From: Lithobates sylvaticus | Lineage: Eukaryota > Chordata > Amphibia > Anura > Ranidae | Assembly (NCBI GenBank): GCA_028564925.1 | Contig: CM053029.1 | Location: forward strand, 427,292,303-427,356,302 | Reading direction: 5' to 3' | Length of the DNA stretch: 64,000 bases | In this document: positions 45,393 to 59,059 of the stretch, in pieces | Layout of the letters: each line of letters opens with the position of its first letter | Numbering within the stretch: the first letter of the stretch is position 1 | Notes under the pieces: generated by a model | What the model saw: the letters and a program-made list of their open reading frames with translations, nothing else | Database searches by the model: none | Told to the model about the DNA's origin: nothing | Program-made: the position numbers and the translations under genes

Positions 45393-45870
45393 AGTGTTGG
45401 TCATCTTACTTTAAAAAAGTAATTAGTTAAGTTACAAATTACTTCTCCCAAAAAGTAATTGCGTTAGTAACTCAGTTACTACATTGGAAAAGTAATTAGT
45501 TACGCAGCAAAGTAACTGACTTTTTTTTTATTTTTTATTCTATACGTGTAACTAAGGGGCGGGTCTAGTATTACTGTAACCAAGGGGCGCATTTATTATT
45601 ATTGTTATATATCGTGTAACCAAGGGGCTGCTCTATTATTACTGTAACCAAGGGGCAGATCTGTTATCGCATGTAAGCAAGTGGCGGGTCTATTATTATT
45701 ATATCGTGTAAGGGGCGGATGGCTACAGAAGAGGGCGAATGTTAAATTAATGGGCAGAGCTCGATATATAACAATAATAATAAATGCGCCCCTCGGTTAC
45801 AGTAATACTAGACCCGCCCCTTACTTACACGATAGACGCCCCTTGCAGAGTAGCACGAGCATCGGGAGCG
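45393..45870. mobile_element. hAT-type element end with internal hairpin
   Basis: Starts CAGTGTTGGTCATCTTACTT, then GTAATTAGTTA-type repeats, as in a common vertebrate hAT terminus. The right terminus is not found. Inside, 45552-45612 and 45768-45828 are near-perfect inverted copies (GGGGCGGGTCTAGTATTACT against its complement). The loop has further direct copies of AACCAAGGGGC. Confidence 0.6.
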
Positions 45871-47084
45871 TGCGGCATCGCCTCGTACAATTACATGTTA
45901 ACTGCACCTGCGCGGTGTAGAGTTCACTCAGAGCTGTTTAGGTTCGGCAATTTTCGTAAGCTCTTTAGTCCTTCGTACTGCGCAAGCGATGCGCCTGCGC
46001 AGTACAGGGGGTCCTTATCCGGCGGGGGAACTTTTTTGCCATCTTAGGTATGGCAGAGTCTTTTTAGAACCATGGCTCCTGTATTTGGCATGCATTTTTG
46101 TGAGTGGACAGATTAAGGACAGATTTCCCGTCTGTCAGGGAAAGTGGCTAGCAGTAGGGAAAGGTTCCTGATGAATAGGGACAAGCTAGGGATACGCCAT
46201 CCTTCTTGGAATCCTCCTGCTTTGTTGTAGACCGACCAGGCTGCATTCTGCCTTCTGGAACAGATGCTATCGGCACACTCAAGAACTGCTCCATCTACTT
46301 TGGCCAGATATACTGTGTTACTAGTTAGGTACCTTCCTACTGGGCTGCTTGTATCATTGAACTTTCTTTGCAATACAAGTTCTATTTATTGCAACCGGAC
46401 TCTGTGTCTTCACTGCCGCTGCTATTTCTGGACTGTCTGTGCCACCAATTGCATTCAAATTTTCAAACAGGTTAAATTCAGTTGGTGGCTATGAAAAACA
46501 TCTTAGTACTTATTTGCTTACATTGAGTTTACTGTATGTGAGAGGTGGCAATTGGGGTATTCTGCCATTACAGGCAGGCATTTTCCACAATTACCTGATT
46601 ATTGTCAAAAGATAGCAGAGCTGACTACATTTCACTAATACCTGGAATAAAAATGGAAGAAATGGGGTAAACAGTAACCCCTGTATGCATACTAAGTTCG
46701 GTTTTTATTTTTGGCTGAGTGAATAAGATAATAATCTGTTGTTGCACAGAAGTGGAAAATGACAGGATTTCTGTGCAATTTACAGTACAACTTACAGGGA
46801 AGTTATTTCATGTTTCTATCAATGTACACAACTGATATTCAAGTAATTCCCTTAACCTCCACTCATCACAGTCTTCAGGTTCTCCTACTCGCTGGGCAAT
46901 CTTCAATGCCTTAACTTCAGTTTGTACAGTTTATTTTTTAATCAAATCTCATTGAATATATATACCAAGGTTTTGTACAGGTGGAATTACTAGGGATTCC
47001 TGTTTGGGTACAGAAGGCTGGAGGAACCTGGGCTTCAGCATTACTGAGCACAAGATAAAGAATCTAGGCTAGGGTTAAAGCAGT
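45871..47084. other. unassigned; possible LTR-type fossil at about 46040-46460
   Basis: A block ending GCAACCGGACTCTGTGTCTT has the look of an old LTR (leader-like end), but no partner copy or target duplication was found. The rest is unassigned. Confidence 0.25.
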
Positions 47085-47415
47085 ATTTTCAATATGAAAC
47101 CAAGATCAAGAACACCGGGACATGACCTAAAATTAGCAGGAAGAAAGATAAAACTAATCTTAGAAATTATTATTTTACCAAAATAGTAGTTGATGCTAGG
47201 CATCCAACAGAGGTAGTGAGTCAGTCAACAGTGAATGAATTCAAACATGCTTGGGACAAACATAAATCTCTACTCAAAAAAAGTTAGCACAATAAAAATA
47301 AAAAACATGTATAAACATGTAAAACATAAAAAAAATAAAATTACAATTGGGCAGACTAAGTGGACCACTTGTTCTTTTTTCTGTCATCACTTTTCTATAT
47401 TTCTATGTTTCTAAA
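47085..47415 (+). mobile_element. CR1-like LINE 3' end
   Basis: Reading gives NYYFTKIVVDARHPTEVVSQ and STVNEFKHAWDKHKS, followed by GGGCAGACTAAGTGGACCAC, TTGTTCTTTTTTCTGTCATC and a tail with TATTTCTATGTTTCT. This is the extreme C-terminus and 3' tail of a CR1-clade LINE, 5'-truncated. Confidence 0.7.
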
Positions 47416-47594
47416 ACATAACTGAACCCAAAAACTAAAAATATATTGTAAGCAACCATGTCCGTGGCAAATAATTTGTCTCAACCATCTAGCTGCCATT
47501 TTTGCTGGACAGCTTGGTCTGTTACCAGGTAAAAAAATGAATTTACAGGGGACTCAGAAAAACAAAGATTGCCATAATAATGCTAATGACATAT

Positions 47595-47602
<8 letters not shown>

Positions 47603-47637
<35 letters not shown>

Positions 47638-47644
47638 ATATATA
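47603..47644. repeat. TA microsatellite left of the intact Tc1
   Basis: TA run broken by one ATTA. A further TA run (49266-49285) lies right of the element. Confidence 0.9.
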
Positions 47645-49265
<1,621 letters not shown>

Positions 49266-49285
49266 TATATATATATATATATATA

Positions 49286-50332
49286 AAAGTCATTTTAATT
49301 TGGCTATATTTACACTTTAACCCTGACCCTCTATAAGTGAGAGTGAGTGAGCCAATAACTTTGGAAAATAATAGCTGTGATCTGTACACTTCAGAATTTC
49401 TGCTTGCAATGTATGTTATTCTTTAGACCTGAGAATACAAGTTTACTTTAAACAGGTTCTCAAGAATATGATAGGAAAATTGAAATCGTCTTCTTACACC
49501 AAGAGCAGTTTTATGTAAACTTAAGTGTACAGAATCTTTTTAAATCAATTGCCCCTATTTTAAGTCAAAACTTGTCACAAACATGGATAATTGAAACCGC
49601 ATCTAATAAAGCAAATGCTATGTTTGATGAAATGTAAAGAAAGATAGTACAGTTGCAATACAATTAAATACAGGAGGGTTAGGCCCTGCTTATGAGAGCT
49701 TACAATTTAATAGATTATGAAATCCACATGGCAGTTATATGCAAGTGTTGACTTTTTTTATACTGTATATCTTTTTTCATTTAGTGTAGGACCTCACAGT
49801 CCAATAGGGAATATTTTAGAGCTAGAAATAGCCCCTAACTTTTGTCTCTATATCTAGATCTACTAATTGTAATGCCGTGCACTTTTTAACACAAGTAACC
49901 TTTGCTTATCATTTCTTTATTATATTCTTAGTCCTAATTGCCCAGATTTGTTACAGGTAATGCCCCACTAAGGACTAATCTTTTATTTACTGTGCATATC
50001 AAATACGAAACATTGTAAAGTCTCTTTTGCCATATATAATGACAGATAATGCTGTACAAAAAATGCAAGGTTTCCAATTGCAAGGATAGTCGCTGAACAT
50101 GCAGACTATGCAAGGTAAGTTTTGTGAAAGAAATACAAATATAACAGACAATTCATATACATATTTTACATTCCTGTATATACTGAAAGCTTTTTTATAG
50201 GAACCTTTGTGAAAGGCTTTTTACTTACTTGATTATGGTGTGCTAGCCCCAATGAAAGTAATACATACTTACTGTAACCGACACATTGTAAACTAAGTAC
50301 CAGGAAGCTGGCATCTCCCACTCGATGGGTGT
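49286..50332. other. unassigned AT-rich sequence
   Basis: No coding or repeat structure was recognised. Confidence 0.4.
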
Positions 50333-50776
50333 GTCAGACAGTGAATAGTTTTCTTAAAAAGTTGTGTTTGTGTATGTGATAGAGTGGCCTCTGCACAGGG
50401 AGTCCTGGGTGCATGCCAATAAATTGATGGATATAGGAGAATTATCAAGGCAGATAAAAGTGGGCTGAGACCCACCATTGGACAGTTGTTTAAGCTCTTT
50501 GCAATGTCTCAATGGCTCTGCAATAAGATTTTATGTTTTTCTGGCAGACATCTAATCAGACTGAAGCAAATGCAGATGTGCTGGCCTAATAGAGTAATTT
50601 TTCTCTTATATGTGGATGTAAAGTTAGATAACATAACTGAAACTTATTAAAAAAGGGCCGCAGAGTAAATTGAGTAAGTACTGATATCTAATCTATCTCT
50701 GTTGCCTGAATTCATCTTTCCATGTTCCTAATGAACCTGCCTACTTCCTTCCCCACCACAACATGCTATCTCAGAA
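50333..50776. repeat. 444-base direct repeat, copy 1
   Basis: Matches 56489-57036 from GTCAGACAGTGAATAG to GCTATCTCAGAA. Differences seen by eye are one substitution (CCTAATG against CCTGATG), one 3-base indel, and a 101-base insertion in copy 2. It flanks the hAT/minisatellite block on the left. Confidence 0.93.
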
Positions 50777-51496
50777 AATAGCAGTGGTGCGATCTGCTGC
50801 ACTCGTCTCAAAAAAGGCCCACACCAAAGAACTTTTCTGATAACGTGCAGAGGCAGCGCCCTGCACAGGCGGAGCTCTGCGGTGTTGTACAGTTGCTGTG
50901 CTGGCCTCTACCTGGCCTCCAGGGGGCATCCTGCCTCGGTGGACATGTGACGCCGCATCCTCCTCCTCCTCGTCCTCCTCCTCATCCTCTCTCCCTTGAG
51001 GCACCCACGTGGAGTCAGTGACCTCATCATCCCCTCCCTCTTCACCACTAGAGCAAACCTGCAGTAAGCTGCAGCTGGTGGAACTGTACTGCCAGATTCC
51101 TCAAGCTGGGTATCGTCATCCGAGCCTTCGAATCGTTGGCATCCTCCTGGAGCATGTACCCAACACTGTGCTCAAGAGTTCGGGGGACTCCTCAGGAGGA
51201 CATGGTGGGTCTAGGGAAGGGGTGGCTGATGATGCTCTGTCAGTACCCTGAGCCTGGGTGAGAGAGGATGAGGAGGATGAGGAGGGCTTGGTCATCCATT
51301 CTACCAAGCCTTCAGCATGATGCGGCTCCACATGTCCAGCTGCCGAAAACAAAGACGCGCGTGTCCCATGGCCACGTGCTGATGACGATGCACGACCACG
51401 TCCACGTCCACGGCCACGTCCACTAGAAACAGAGACTGTCTGCCCTGTGTTCTTGGCTCTGCACGCTCTGCCTCCCCTTGGCGGTCTTCCAGCCAT
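50777..51496 (-). pseudogene. hAT-type transposase N-terminus (BED-finger family), broken
   Basis: Minus-strand reading starts MAGRPPRGGRACRAKN. An RG-rich stretch (SSGRGRGRGRGRASSS) follows, then EPHHAEGLVEWMTKPSSSSS and a Pro/Ser linker up to 51116. After a frame break it continues as an acidic tract (PQGREDEEEDEEEEDAASHV) and ends SSLVWAFFETSAADRTTAIF, the opening strand of a BED zinc finger. The expected CxxC...HxxxH and catalytic domain are missing because the sequence stops at the boundary with the direct repeat. Family assignment is by resemblance of SLVWAFFE...TAI to BED-finger hAT proteins. The initiating region abuts the tandem array, which therefore occupies the element's 5' leader. 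Confidence 0.65.
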
Positions 51497-51503
51497 TGTA
51501 GTC

Positions 51504-54500
51504 GGTAGTCCTGTGGGTGCTGCTGAGAAGAAAATATAGGAGCTCTGTGTGATGCCACTAACACACTAGACGTCCTATAGGTGCTTCTGCAAAGAAAATA
51601 TAGGAGGTCTGTGTGATGCCACTAACACACTAGAAGTCCTGTGGGTGCTGCTGAGAAGAAAATATAGGAGCTCTGTGTGATGCACTAACACACTAGAAGT
51701 CCTATGGGTGCTTCTGCAAAGAAAATATAGGAGCTCTGTGTGATGCCACTAACACACTAGAAGTCCTGTGGTGCTGCTGAGAAGAATATATAGGAGCTCT
51801 GTGTGATGCCACTAACACACTAGAAGTCCTGTGGGTGCTGCTGAGAAGAAAATATAGGAGCTCTGTGTGATGCCACTAACACACTAGAAGTCCTATGGGT
51901 GCTTCTTGCAAAGAAAATATAGGAGCTCTGTGTGATGCCACTAACACACTAGAAGTCCTGTGGGTGCTGCTGAGAAGAAAATATAGGAGCTCTGTGTGAT
52001 GCCACTAACCACACTAGAAGTCCTATAGGTGCTTCTGCAAAGAAAATATAGGAGCTCTGTGTGATGCCACTAACACACTAGAAGTCCTGTGGGTGCTGCT
52101 GAGAAGAAAATATAGGAGCTCTGTGTGATGCCACTAACACACTAGAAGTCCTGTGGGTGCTTCTGCAAAGAAAATAGAGGAGCTCTGTGTGATGCCACTA
52201 ACACACTAGAAGTCCTATAGGTGCTTCTGCAAAGAAAATATAGAGCTCTGTGTGATGCCACTAACACACTAGAAGTCCTGTGGGTGCTGCTGAGAAGAAT
52301 ATATAGGAGCTCTGTGTGATGCCACTAACACACTAAGAAGTCCTATGGGTGCTTCTGCAAAGAAAATAGAGGAGCTCTGTGTGATGCCACTAACACACTA
52401 GAAGTCCTGTGGGTGCTTCTGAGAAGAAAATAGAGGAGCTCTGTGTGATGCCACTAACACACTAGAAGTCCTATAGGTGCTTCTGCAAAGAAAAATATAG
52501 GAGCTCTGTGTGATGCCACTAACACACTAGAAGTCCTGTGGGTGCTGCTGAGAAGAATATATAGGAGCTCTGTGTGATGCCACTAACACACTAGAAGTCC
52601 TATGGGTGCTTCTGCAAAGAAAATATAGGAGCTCTGTGTGATGCCACTAACACACTAGAAGTCCTGGGGTGCTGCTGAGAAGAATATAGAGGAGCTCTGT
52701 GTGATGCCACTAACACACTAGAAGTCCTATGGTGCTTCTGCAAAGAAAATAGAGAGCTCTGTGTGATGCCACTAACACACTAGAAGTCCTGTGGGTGCTT
52801 CTGCAAAGAAAATAGAGGAGCTCTGTGTGATGCCACAAACACACTAGAAGTCCTATGGGTGCTTCTGCAAAGAAATATAGGAGCTCTGTGTGATGCCACT
52901 AACACACTAGAAGTCCTGTGGGTGCTTCTGCAAAGAAAATAGAGGAGCTCTGTGTGATGCCACTAACACACTAGAAGTCCTGTGGGTGCTTCTGCAAAGA
53001 AAATAGAGGAGCTCTGTGTGATGCCACTAACACACTAGAAGTCCTATGGGTGCTTCTGCAAAGAAAATAGAGGAGCTCTGTGTGATGCCACTAACACACT
53101 AGAAAGTCCTGTGGGTGCTTCTGCAAAGAAAATAGAGGAGCTCTGTGTGATGCCACTAACACACTAGAAGTCCTGTGGGTGCTTCTGCAAAGAAAATAGA
53201 GGAGCTCTGTGTGATGCCACTAACACACTAGAAGTCCTGTGGGTGCTTCTGCAAAGAAAATAGAGGAGCTCTGTGTGATGCCACTAACACACTAGAAGTC
53301 CTGTGGGTGCTGCTGAGAAGAATATATAGGAGCTCTTGTGATGCCACTAACACACTAGAAGTCCTGTGGGTGCTTATGCAAAGAAAATAGAGGAGCACTG
53401 TGTGATGGCACTAACACACTTCAAGTCCTATAGGAGCTTCTGGGAAGAAAATATTGCTCTGTGTGTGTAATGGGACTAACACACTTCAAGTCCTATAGGT
53501 GCTTCTGGGAAGAAAAATATAGCTCTGTGTGTGTAATGGGACTAACACACTTCAAGTCCTATAGGTGCCTCTGGGAACAAAATATAGGAGCTCTGCCTGC
53601 CTGCCACGAACACACTACAAGTCCTATAGGTGCTTCTGGGTAACAAAATATAGGAGCTCTGCCTGCCTGCCACTAACACACTACAAGTCCTATAGGTGCT
53701 TCTGGGAAGAAAATATAGCTCTGTGTGTGTAATGGGACTAACACACTTCAAGTCCTATAGGTGCTTCTGGCAACAAAATATAGGAGCTCTGCCTGCCTGC
53801 CACGAACACACTACAAGTCCTATAGGTGCTTCTGGGAAGAAAATATAGCTCTGTGTTGTGTAATGGGACTAACACACTTCAAGTCCTATAGGTGCTTCTG
53901 GGAACAAAGTATAGCTCTGTGTGTGTAATGGGACTAACACACTTCAAGTCCTATAGGTGCTTCTGGAACAAAATATAGCTCTGTGTGTGTAATGGGACTA
54001 ACACACTTCAAGTCCTATAGGTGCTTCTGGAAGAAAATATAGCTCTGTGTGTGTAATGGGACTAACACACTTCAAGTCCTATAGTGCTTCTGGGAAGAAA
54101 ATATAGCTCTGTGTGTGTAATGGGACTAACACACTCAAGTCCTATAAGTGCTTCTGGGAACAAAATATAGGAGCTCTGCCTGCCTGCCACGAACACACTA
54201 CAAGTCCTATAGGTGCTTCTGGGAAGAAAATATAGCTCTGTGTGTGTAATGGACTAACACACTTCAAGTCCTATAGGTGCTTCTGGGAAGAAAGTATAGC
54301 TCTGTGTGTGTAAATGGGACTAACACACTTCAAGTCCTATAGGTGCTTCTGGGAAGAAAATATCTAGCTCTGTGTGTGTGATGGGACTAACACACTTCTA
54401 GTCCTTTAGGTGCTTCTGGTAACAAAATATAGCTCTGTGTGTGTAATGGGACTAACACACTTCAAGTCCTATAGGTGCTTCTGGGAACAAAATATAGCTC

Positions 54501-56480
54501 TGTGTGTGTGATGGACTAACACACTTCAAGTCCTATAGGTGCTCTGGGAAGAAAATATAGCTCTGTGTGTGTAATGGGACTAACACACTTCAAGTCCTAT
54601 AGGTGCTTCTGGGAACAAAGTATAGCTCTTTGTGTGTAATGGGACTAACACACTTCAAGTCCTATAGGTGCTTCTGGAAGAAAATATAGCTCTGTGTGTG
54701 TAATGGACTAACACACTTCAAGTCCTATAGGTCTTCTGGGAAGAAAATATAGCTCTGTGTGTGTAATGGGACTAACACACTTCAAGTCCTATAGGTGCTT
54801 CTGGGAAGAAAATAAGCTCTGTGTGTGTGATGGGACTAACACACTTCAAGTCCTATAGGTGCTTCTGGGAACAAAATATAGCTCTGTGTGTGTAATGGGA
54901 CTAACACACTTCAAGTCCTATAGGTGCTTCTGGGAAGAAAATATAGCTCTGTGTGTGTAATGGACTAACACACTTCAAGTCCTATAGGTGCTTCTGGGAA
55001 CAAAATAAAGCTCTGTGTGTGTAATGGGACTAACACACTTCAAGTCCTATAAGTGCTTCTGGGAACAAAATATAGAGCTGTGTGTGTGATGGGACGAACA
55101 CACTTCAAGTCCTATAGGTGCTTCTGGGAAGAAAATATAGCTCTGTGTGTGTAATGGGACTAACACACTTCAAGTCCTATAGGTGCTTCTGGGAACAAAG
55201 TATAGCTCTGTGTGTGTAATGGGACTAACACACTTCAAGTCCTATAGGTGCTTCTGGGAAGAAATATAGCTCTGTGTGTAATGGGACTAACACACTTCAA
55301 GTCCTATAGGTGCTTCTGGAAGAAAATATAGCTCTGTGTGTGTAATTGGACTAACACACTTCAAGTCCTATAGGTGCTTCTTGGAAGAAAATATAGCTCT
55401 GTGTGTGTAATGGGACTAACACACTTCAAGTCCTATAGGTGCTTCTGGGAACAAAGTATAGCTCTGTGTGTGTAATGGGACTAACACACTTCAAGTCCTA
55501 TAGGTGCTTCTGGGAAGAAAATATAGCTCTGTGTGTGTGATGGGACTAACACACTTCAAGTCCTATAGGGTGCTTCTGGGAAGAAAATATAGCTCTGTGT
55601 GTGTAATGGGACTAACACACTTCAAGTCCTATAGGTGCTTCTGGGAAGAAAATATAGCTCTGTGTGTGTAATGGGACTAACACACTTCAAGTCCTATAGG
55701 TGCTTCTGGAAGAAAATATAGCTCTGTGTGTGTAATGGGACTAACACACTTCAGTCCTATAGGTGCTTCTGGGAACAAAATATAGCTCTGTGTGTGTATG
55801 GGACTAACACACTTCAAGTCCTATAAGTGCTTCTGGGAACAAAATATAGGTGCTCTGCCTGCCTGCCACGAACACACTACAAGTCCTAGAGCTCTGTGTG
55901 TGTAATGGGACTAACACACTTCAAGTCCTATAGGTGCTTCTGGAAGAAAATATAGCTCTGTGTGTGTAATGGGACTAACACACTTTCAAGTCCTATAGGT
56001 GCTTCTGGAAGAAAATATAGCTCTGTGTGTGTAATGGGACTAACACACTTCAAGTCCTATAGGTGCTTCTGGGAAGAAAATATAGCTCTGTGTGTGTATT
56101 GGGACTAACACACTTCAAGTCCTATAGGTGCTTCTGGGAAGAAAATATAGCTCTGTGTGTGTGATGGGACTAACACACTCAAGTCCTATAGGTGCTTCTG
56201 GGAACAAAATATAGCTCTGTGTGTGTAATGGGACTAACACACTTCACTTCAAGTCCTATAAGTGCTTCTGGGAACAAAATATAGGAGCTCTGCCTGCCTG
56301 CCACGAACACACTACAAGTCCTATAGGTGCTTCTGGAAGAAAATATAGCTCTGTGTGTGTAATGGGACTAACCACACTTCAAGTCCTATCGGTTCTTCTG
56401 GTAACAAAATATAGTATAGCTCTTTGTGTGTAATGGGACTAACACACTACAAGTCCTATAGGTGCTTCTGGGAACAAAAT
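51504..56480. repeat. about 5-kb tandem array of 64/65-base units, about 75-80 copies
   Basis: Block A (to about 53400) has a 64-base unit with GTCCTGTGGGTGCTGCTGAG or GTCCTATGGGTGCTTCTGCA, then AGAAAATATAGGAGCTCTGT and GTGATGCCACTAACACACTA. The two variants often alternate, suggesting a 128-base dimer. Block B (about 53400-56480) has a 65-base unit with AGTCCTATAGGTGCTTCTGG, then GAAGAAAATATAGCTCTGTG and TGTAATGGGACTAACACACT. Occasional units instead carry AGCTCTGCCTGCCTGCCACG. Units differ by 1-3 bases and small indels. Not CRISPR: there are no spacers. Confidence 0.96.
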
Positions 56481-56488
56481 ATAGCTTA

Positions 56489-57036
56489 GTCAGACAGTGA
56501 ATAGTTTTCTTAAAAAGTTGTGTTTGTGTATGTGATAGAGTGGCCTCTGCACAGGGAGTCCTGGGTGCATGCCAATAAATTGATGGATATAGGAGAATTA
56601 TCAAGGCAGATAAAAGTGGGCTGAGACCCACCATTGGACAGTTGTTGTTTAAGCTCTTTGCAATGTCTCAATAGGAGCTCTGCTGGGCTGCCACGAAACA
56701 CACTACAAGTCCTATAGGTGCTTCTGGTAACAAAATATAGGAGCTATTCCTGCCTGCCACGAGCACACTCAATGGCTCTGCAATAAGATTTTATGTTTTT
56801 CTGGCAGACATCTAATCAGACTGAAGCAAATGCAGATGTGCTGGCCTAATAGAGTAATTTTTCTCTTATATGTGGATGTAAAGTTAGATAACATAACTGA
56901 AACTTATTAAAAAAGGGCCGCAGAGTAAATTGAGTAAGTACTGATATCTAATCTATCTCTGTTGCCTGAATTCATCTTTCCATGTTCCTGATGAACCTGC
57001 CTACTTCCTTCCCCACCACAACATGCTATCTCAGAA
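56489..57036. repeat. 444-base direct repeat, copy 2, with array insert
   Basis: Same sequence as 50333-50776, plus a 101-base insert at about 56673-56773 made of array-type sequence (AGGAGCTCTGC; ACAAGTCCTATAGGTGCTTC; CCTGCCTGCCACGAGCACAC). The insert is bounded by CTCAAT on both sides. After 57036 the sequence continues into apparently unique DNA. Confidence 0.93.
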
Positions 57037-57905
57037 GACAAGAACTGTCTTGTAAGTACTTTGGTGAATACCACCAAAGCATGTATCCCATCTCTTTGGC
57101 ATAGGCAAGACATGTCATTTTTCTGGACTAGTTGGCTTTTGGTGCTTTATGTCTCCCTCTTGTGGAGATTTAGTATCATTACATATATTGACTCACATTG
57201 TCCATTATACTTAGGTTTTTCAGGAGCTAAGTGATGACATAGGCAAGGCACGTGTATGACCATGCGGATATCTGCCATTTAAAGCCCGGCCTTTGCACAT
57301 GGTGGCAGGACTGCACTTGACTGCGCCTCTGCCGCAAATGGCAGTGACCGGCGAAACCGGTCAGGCCTTGCCACAGTCTTATCCTCATGACCCTATTGAC
57401 CTTGTTATGGAACCCACTTGTCAGTGCTTTTGAATGCACTCTGCAATGGAATACTGATTGCTGCACCATCAAGGAGTTGGCCACATTTCTGGATCTGATA
57501 AGTATATCTTACACCCCAAGAACTTGGGAACTACGCAATATTTTATATACAAACTTTGGATTACAAATGGTCCCTAGGGATTCAGGACTATAAGTTTGCT
57601 TTTTGCAGCCATATGCTACAATGTGAGGGAGGCCATACAGGAGTGGATATGCCACTGAGTGTCTTTAGTGGCTCTACATTGTCTGTACATAACCATCCTG
57701 TTTGACATACCTCCTCTAGACCATTGGACAATTCTTCCCCTTTTTGGGTTGTCCAAACACCGTCAGGACATTGTCAGCACAATTTGTGTATATGTGGCCA
57801 GTAACCCTTATCACTATTGTATCCAACTATGCAGCAGACTGACATTGGGGATATGCACATTTTACTCCATTTTACTCAGATTAGTTTATGCACATTAACA
57901 AAGTT
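57037..57905. other. unassigned sequence
   Basis: 57240-57900 has mixed composition and short frames without recognisable domains. It may be an old element into which the MITE at 57906 inserted, but no ends were found. Confidence 0.35.
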
Positions 57906-58111
57906 GAAGTGATTGTAAAGCTTTTTTTCCTTTTAAAATAACAAACATGTTATACTTACTTGCTCTATACTTACTTATAATGGTTTTGCATATAAGGCTT
58001 GTGTAAGTATTTAGGGAGCAGGCATTAGGGGGCTGCATGTAAAAGGTTTTTTACCTTAATGCAGGGAATACATGAAGGTAAAAAAAACTTTTAGACTTTA
58101 CAACCACTTTA
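57906..58111. mobile_element. short MITE (GAAGTGATTGTAAAG ends)
   Basis: The ends GAAGTGATTGTAAAG and CTTTACAACCACTT are inverted copies. Inside, GTTTTTTACCTTAATGCA and GAAGGTAAAAAAAAC are also complementary. The target duplication is unclear. Confidence 0.65.
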
Positions 58112-59059
58112 AATGTATGGTGGACCTCTCTTCCGCTTTTAAGGGCACTGAAGACGTTTCTCTTTGGACGTGGTTATATTGGAATATAATTCACAGCAGA
58201 CTACAGTGATGTTCTGACCTAAATAAGAAATGTTTGACTAACCCTAAATTATTCCCCTGAAGATTGGACCTTGGTCCACATTGGGGCATGATGAGACCAG
58301 GCTTTAACTCTTCTGGTTGCCTCTTTTCCTCTTTTAAGTCCCTTCATATCCCAACGCTTTGTTAATCACGTCTGCCCCCCCCCCCCCCCCCCTCCTCAGG
58401 TTTCTCATTTCCCTCATGCCCTCCCTGATACTTCCCTTTTTCCCCAGTCTCCCTACCATGATCCCTCTTGATTAACACTACCTTTACTTTCTTATACACT
58501 TCTAGTTCAAATCCACATGTAAACCTAGCTTTTATAGATTTTCAGAAGTGTTTCTGCTTTCTCATATATTTATATAGTAATAGTTTTTTCTATTACACTT
58601 CATACAACTATGACAATGTCATGGAAGTTTGCTTGATACTGATCAGGGCTACAGACAGACAAACAAACCTGCTCATTATTTATGATGTTTAGATATGTAT
58701 CCCATACCATCGAATATTCTGTTAATGGATATCACTCTATGGTGAGTTTCTACTGAGACTATATTGTTGTAACATGACTAGGTCACCATTTTGATGCTAC
58801 GATTTGTATACTTCCTTGTGTCTACATTAAATAAAGAATCTATTATATCTAAAATTATATTTTCTTAAGCAAAACTGGAATCAGATTGGTTATGGGTTAT
58901 GGGTTACTGCACTTTGGACATTGTTACTACCTTTGGCACAACCTTATTAAAAAAAATCCAATAATGACTGTGACAACTACTACATAAACACAATCTGGTA
59001 TAGTAAGCTAAATGCAAGTTGCAGTCATTTGAAAAGCAGTTACTTCTAAACTGAATATA
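58112..59059. other. unassigned; includes an 18-base C run
   Basis: C-run at 58375-58392, AATAAAGAATCTATTATATC near 58830. No gene recognised. Confidence 0.4.

Noticed and set aside
50293-50478. Identical open frames at 50293-50478 and 56386-56634
   Set aside because: They are shared only because the 444-bp segment is duplicated; no protein family is recognised.
51504-56480. CRISPR-like array
   Set aside because: Units are contiguous 64/65-bp repeats without unique spacers, in an animal genome; it is a minisatellite.
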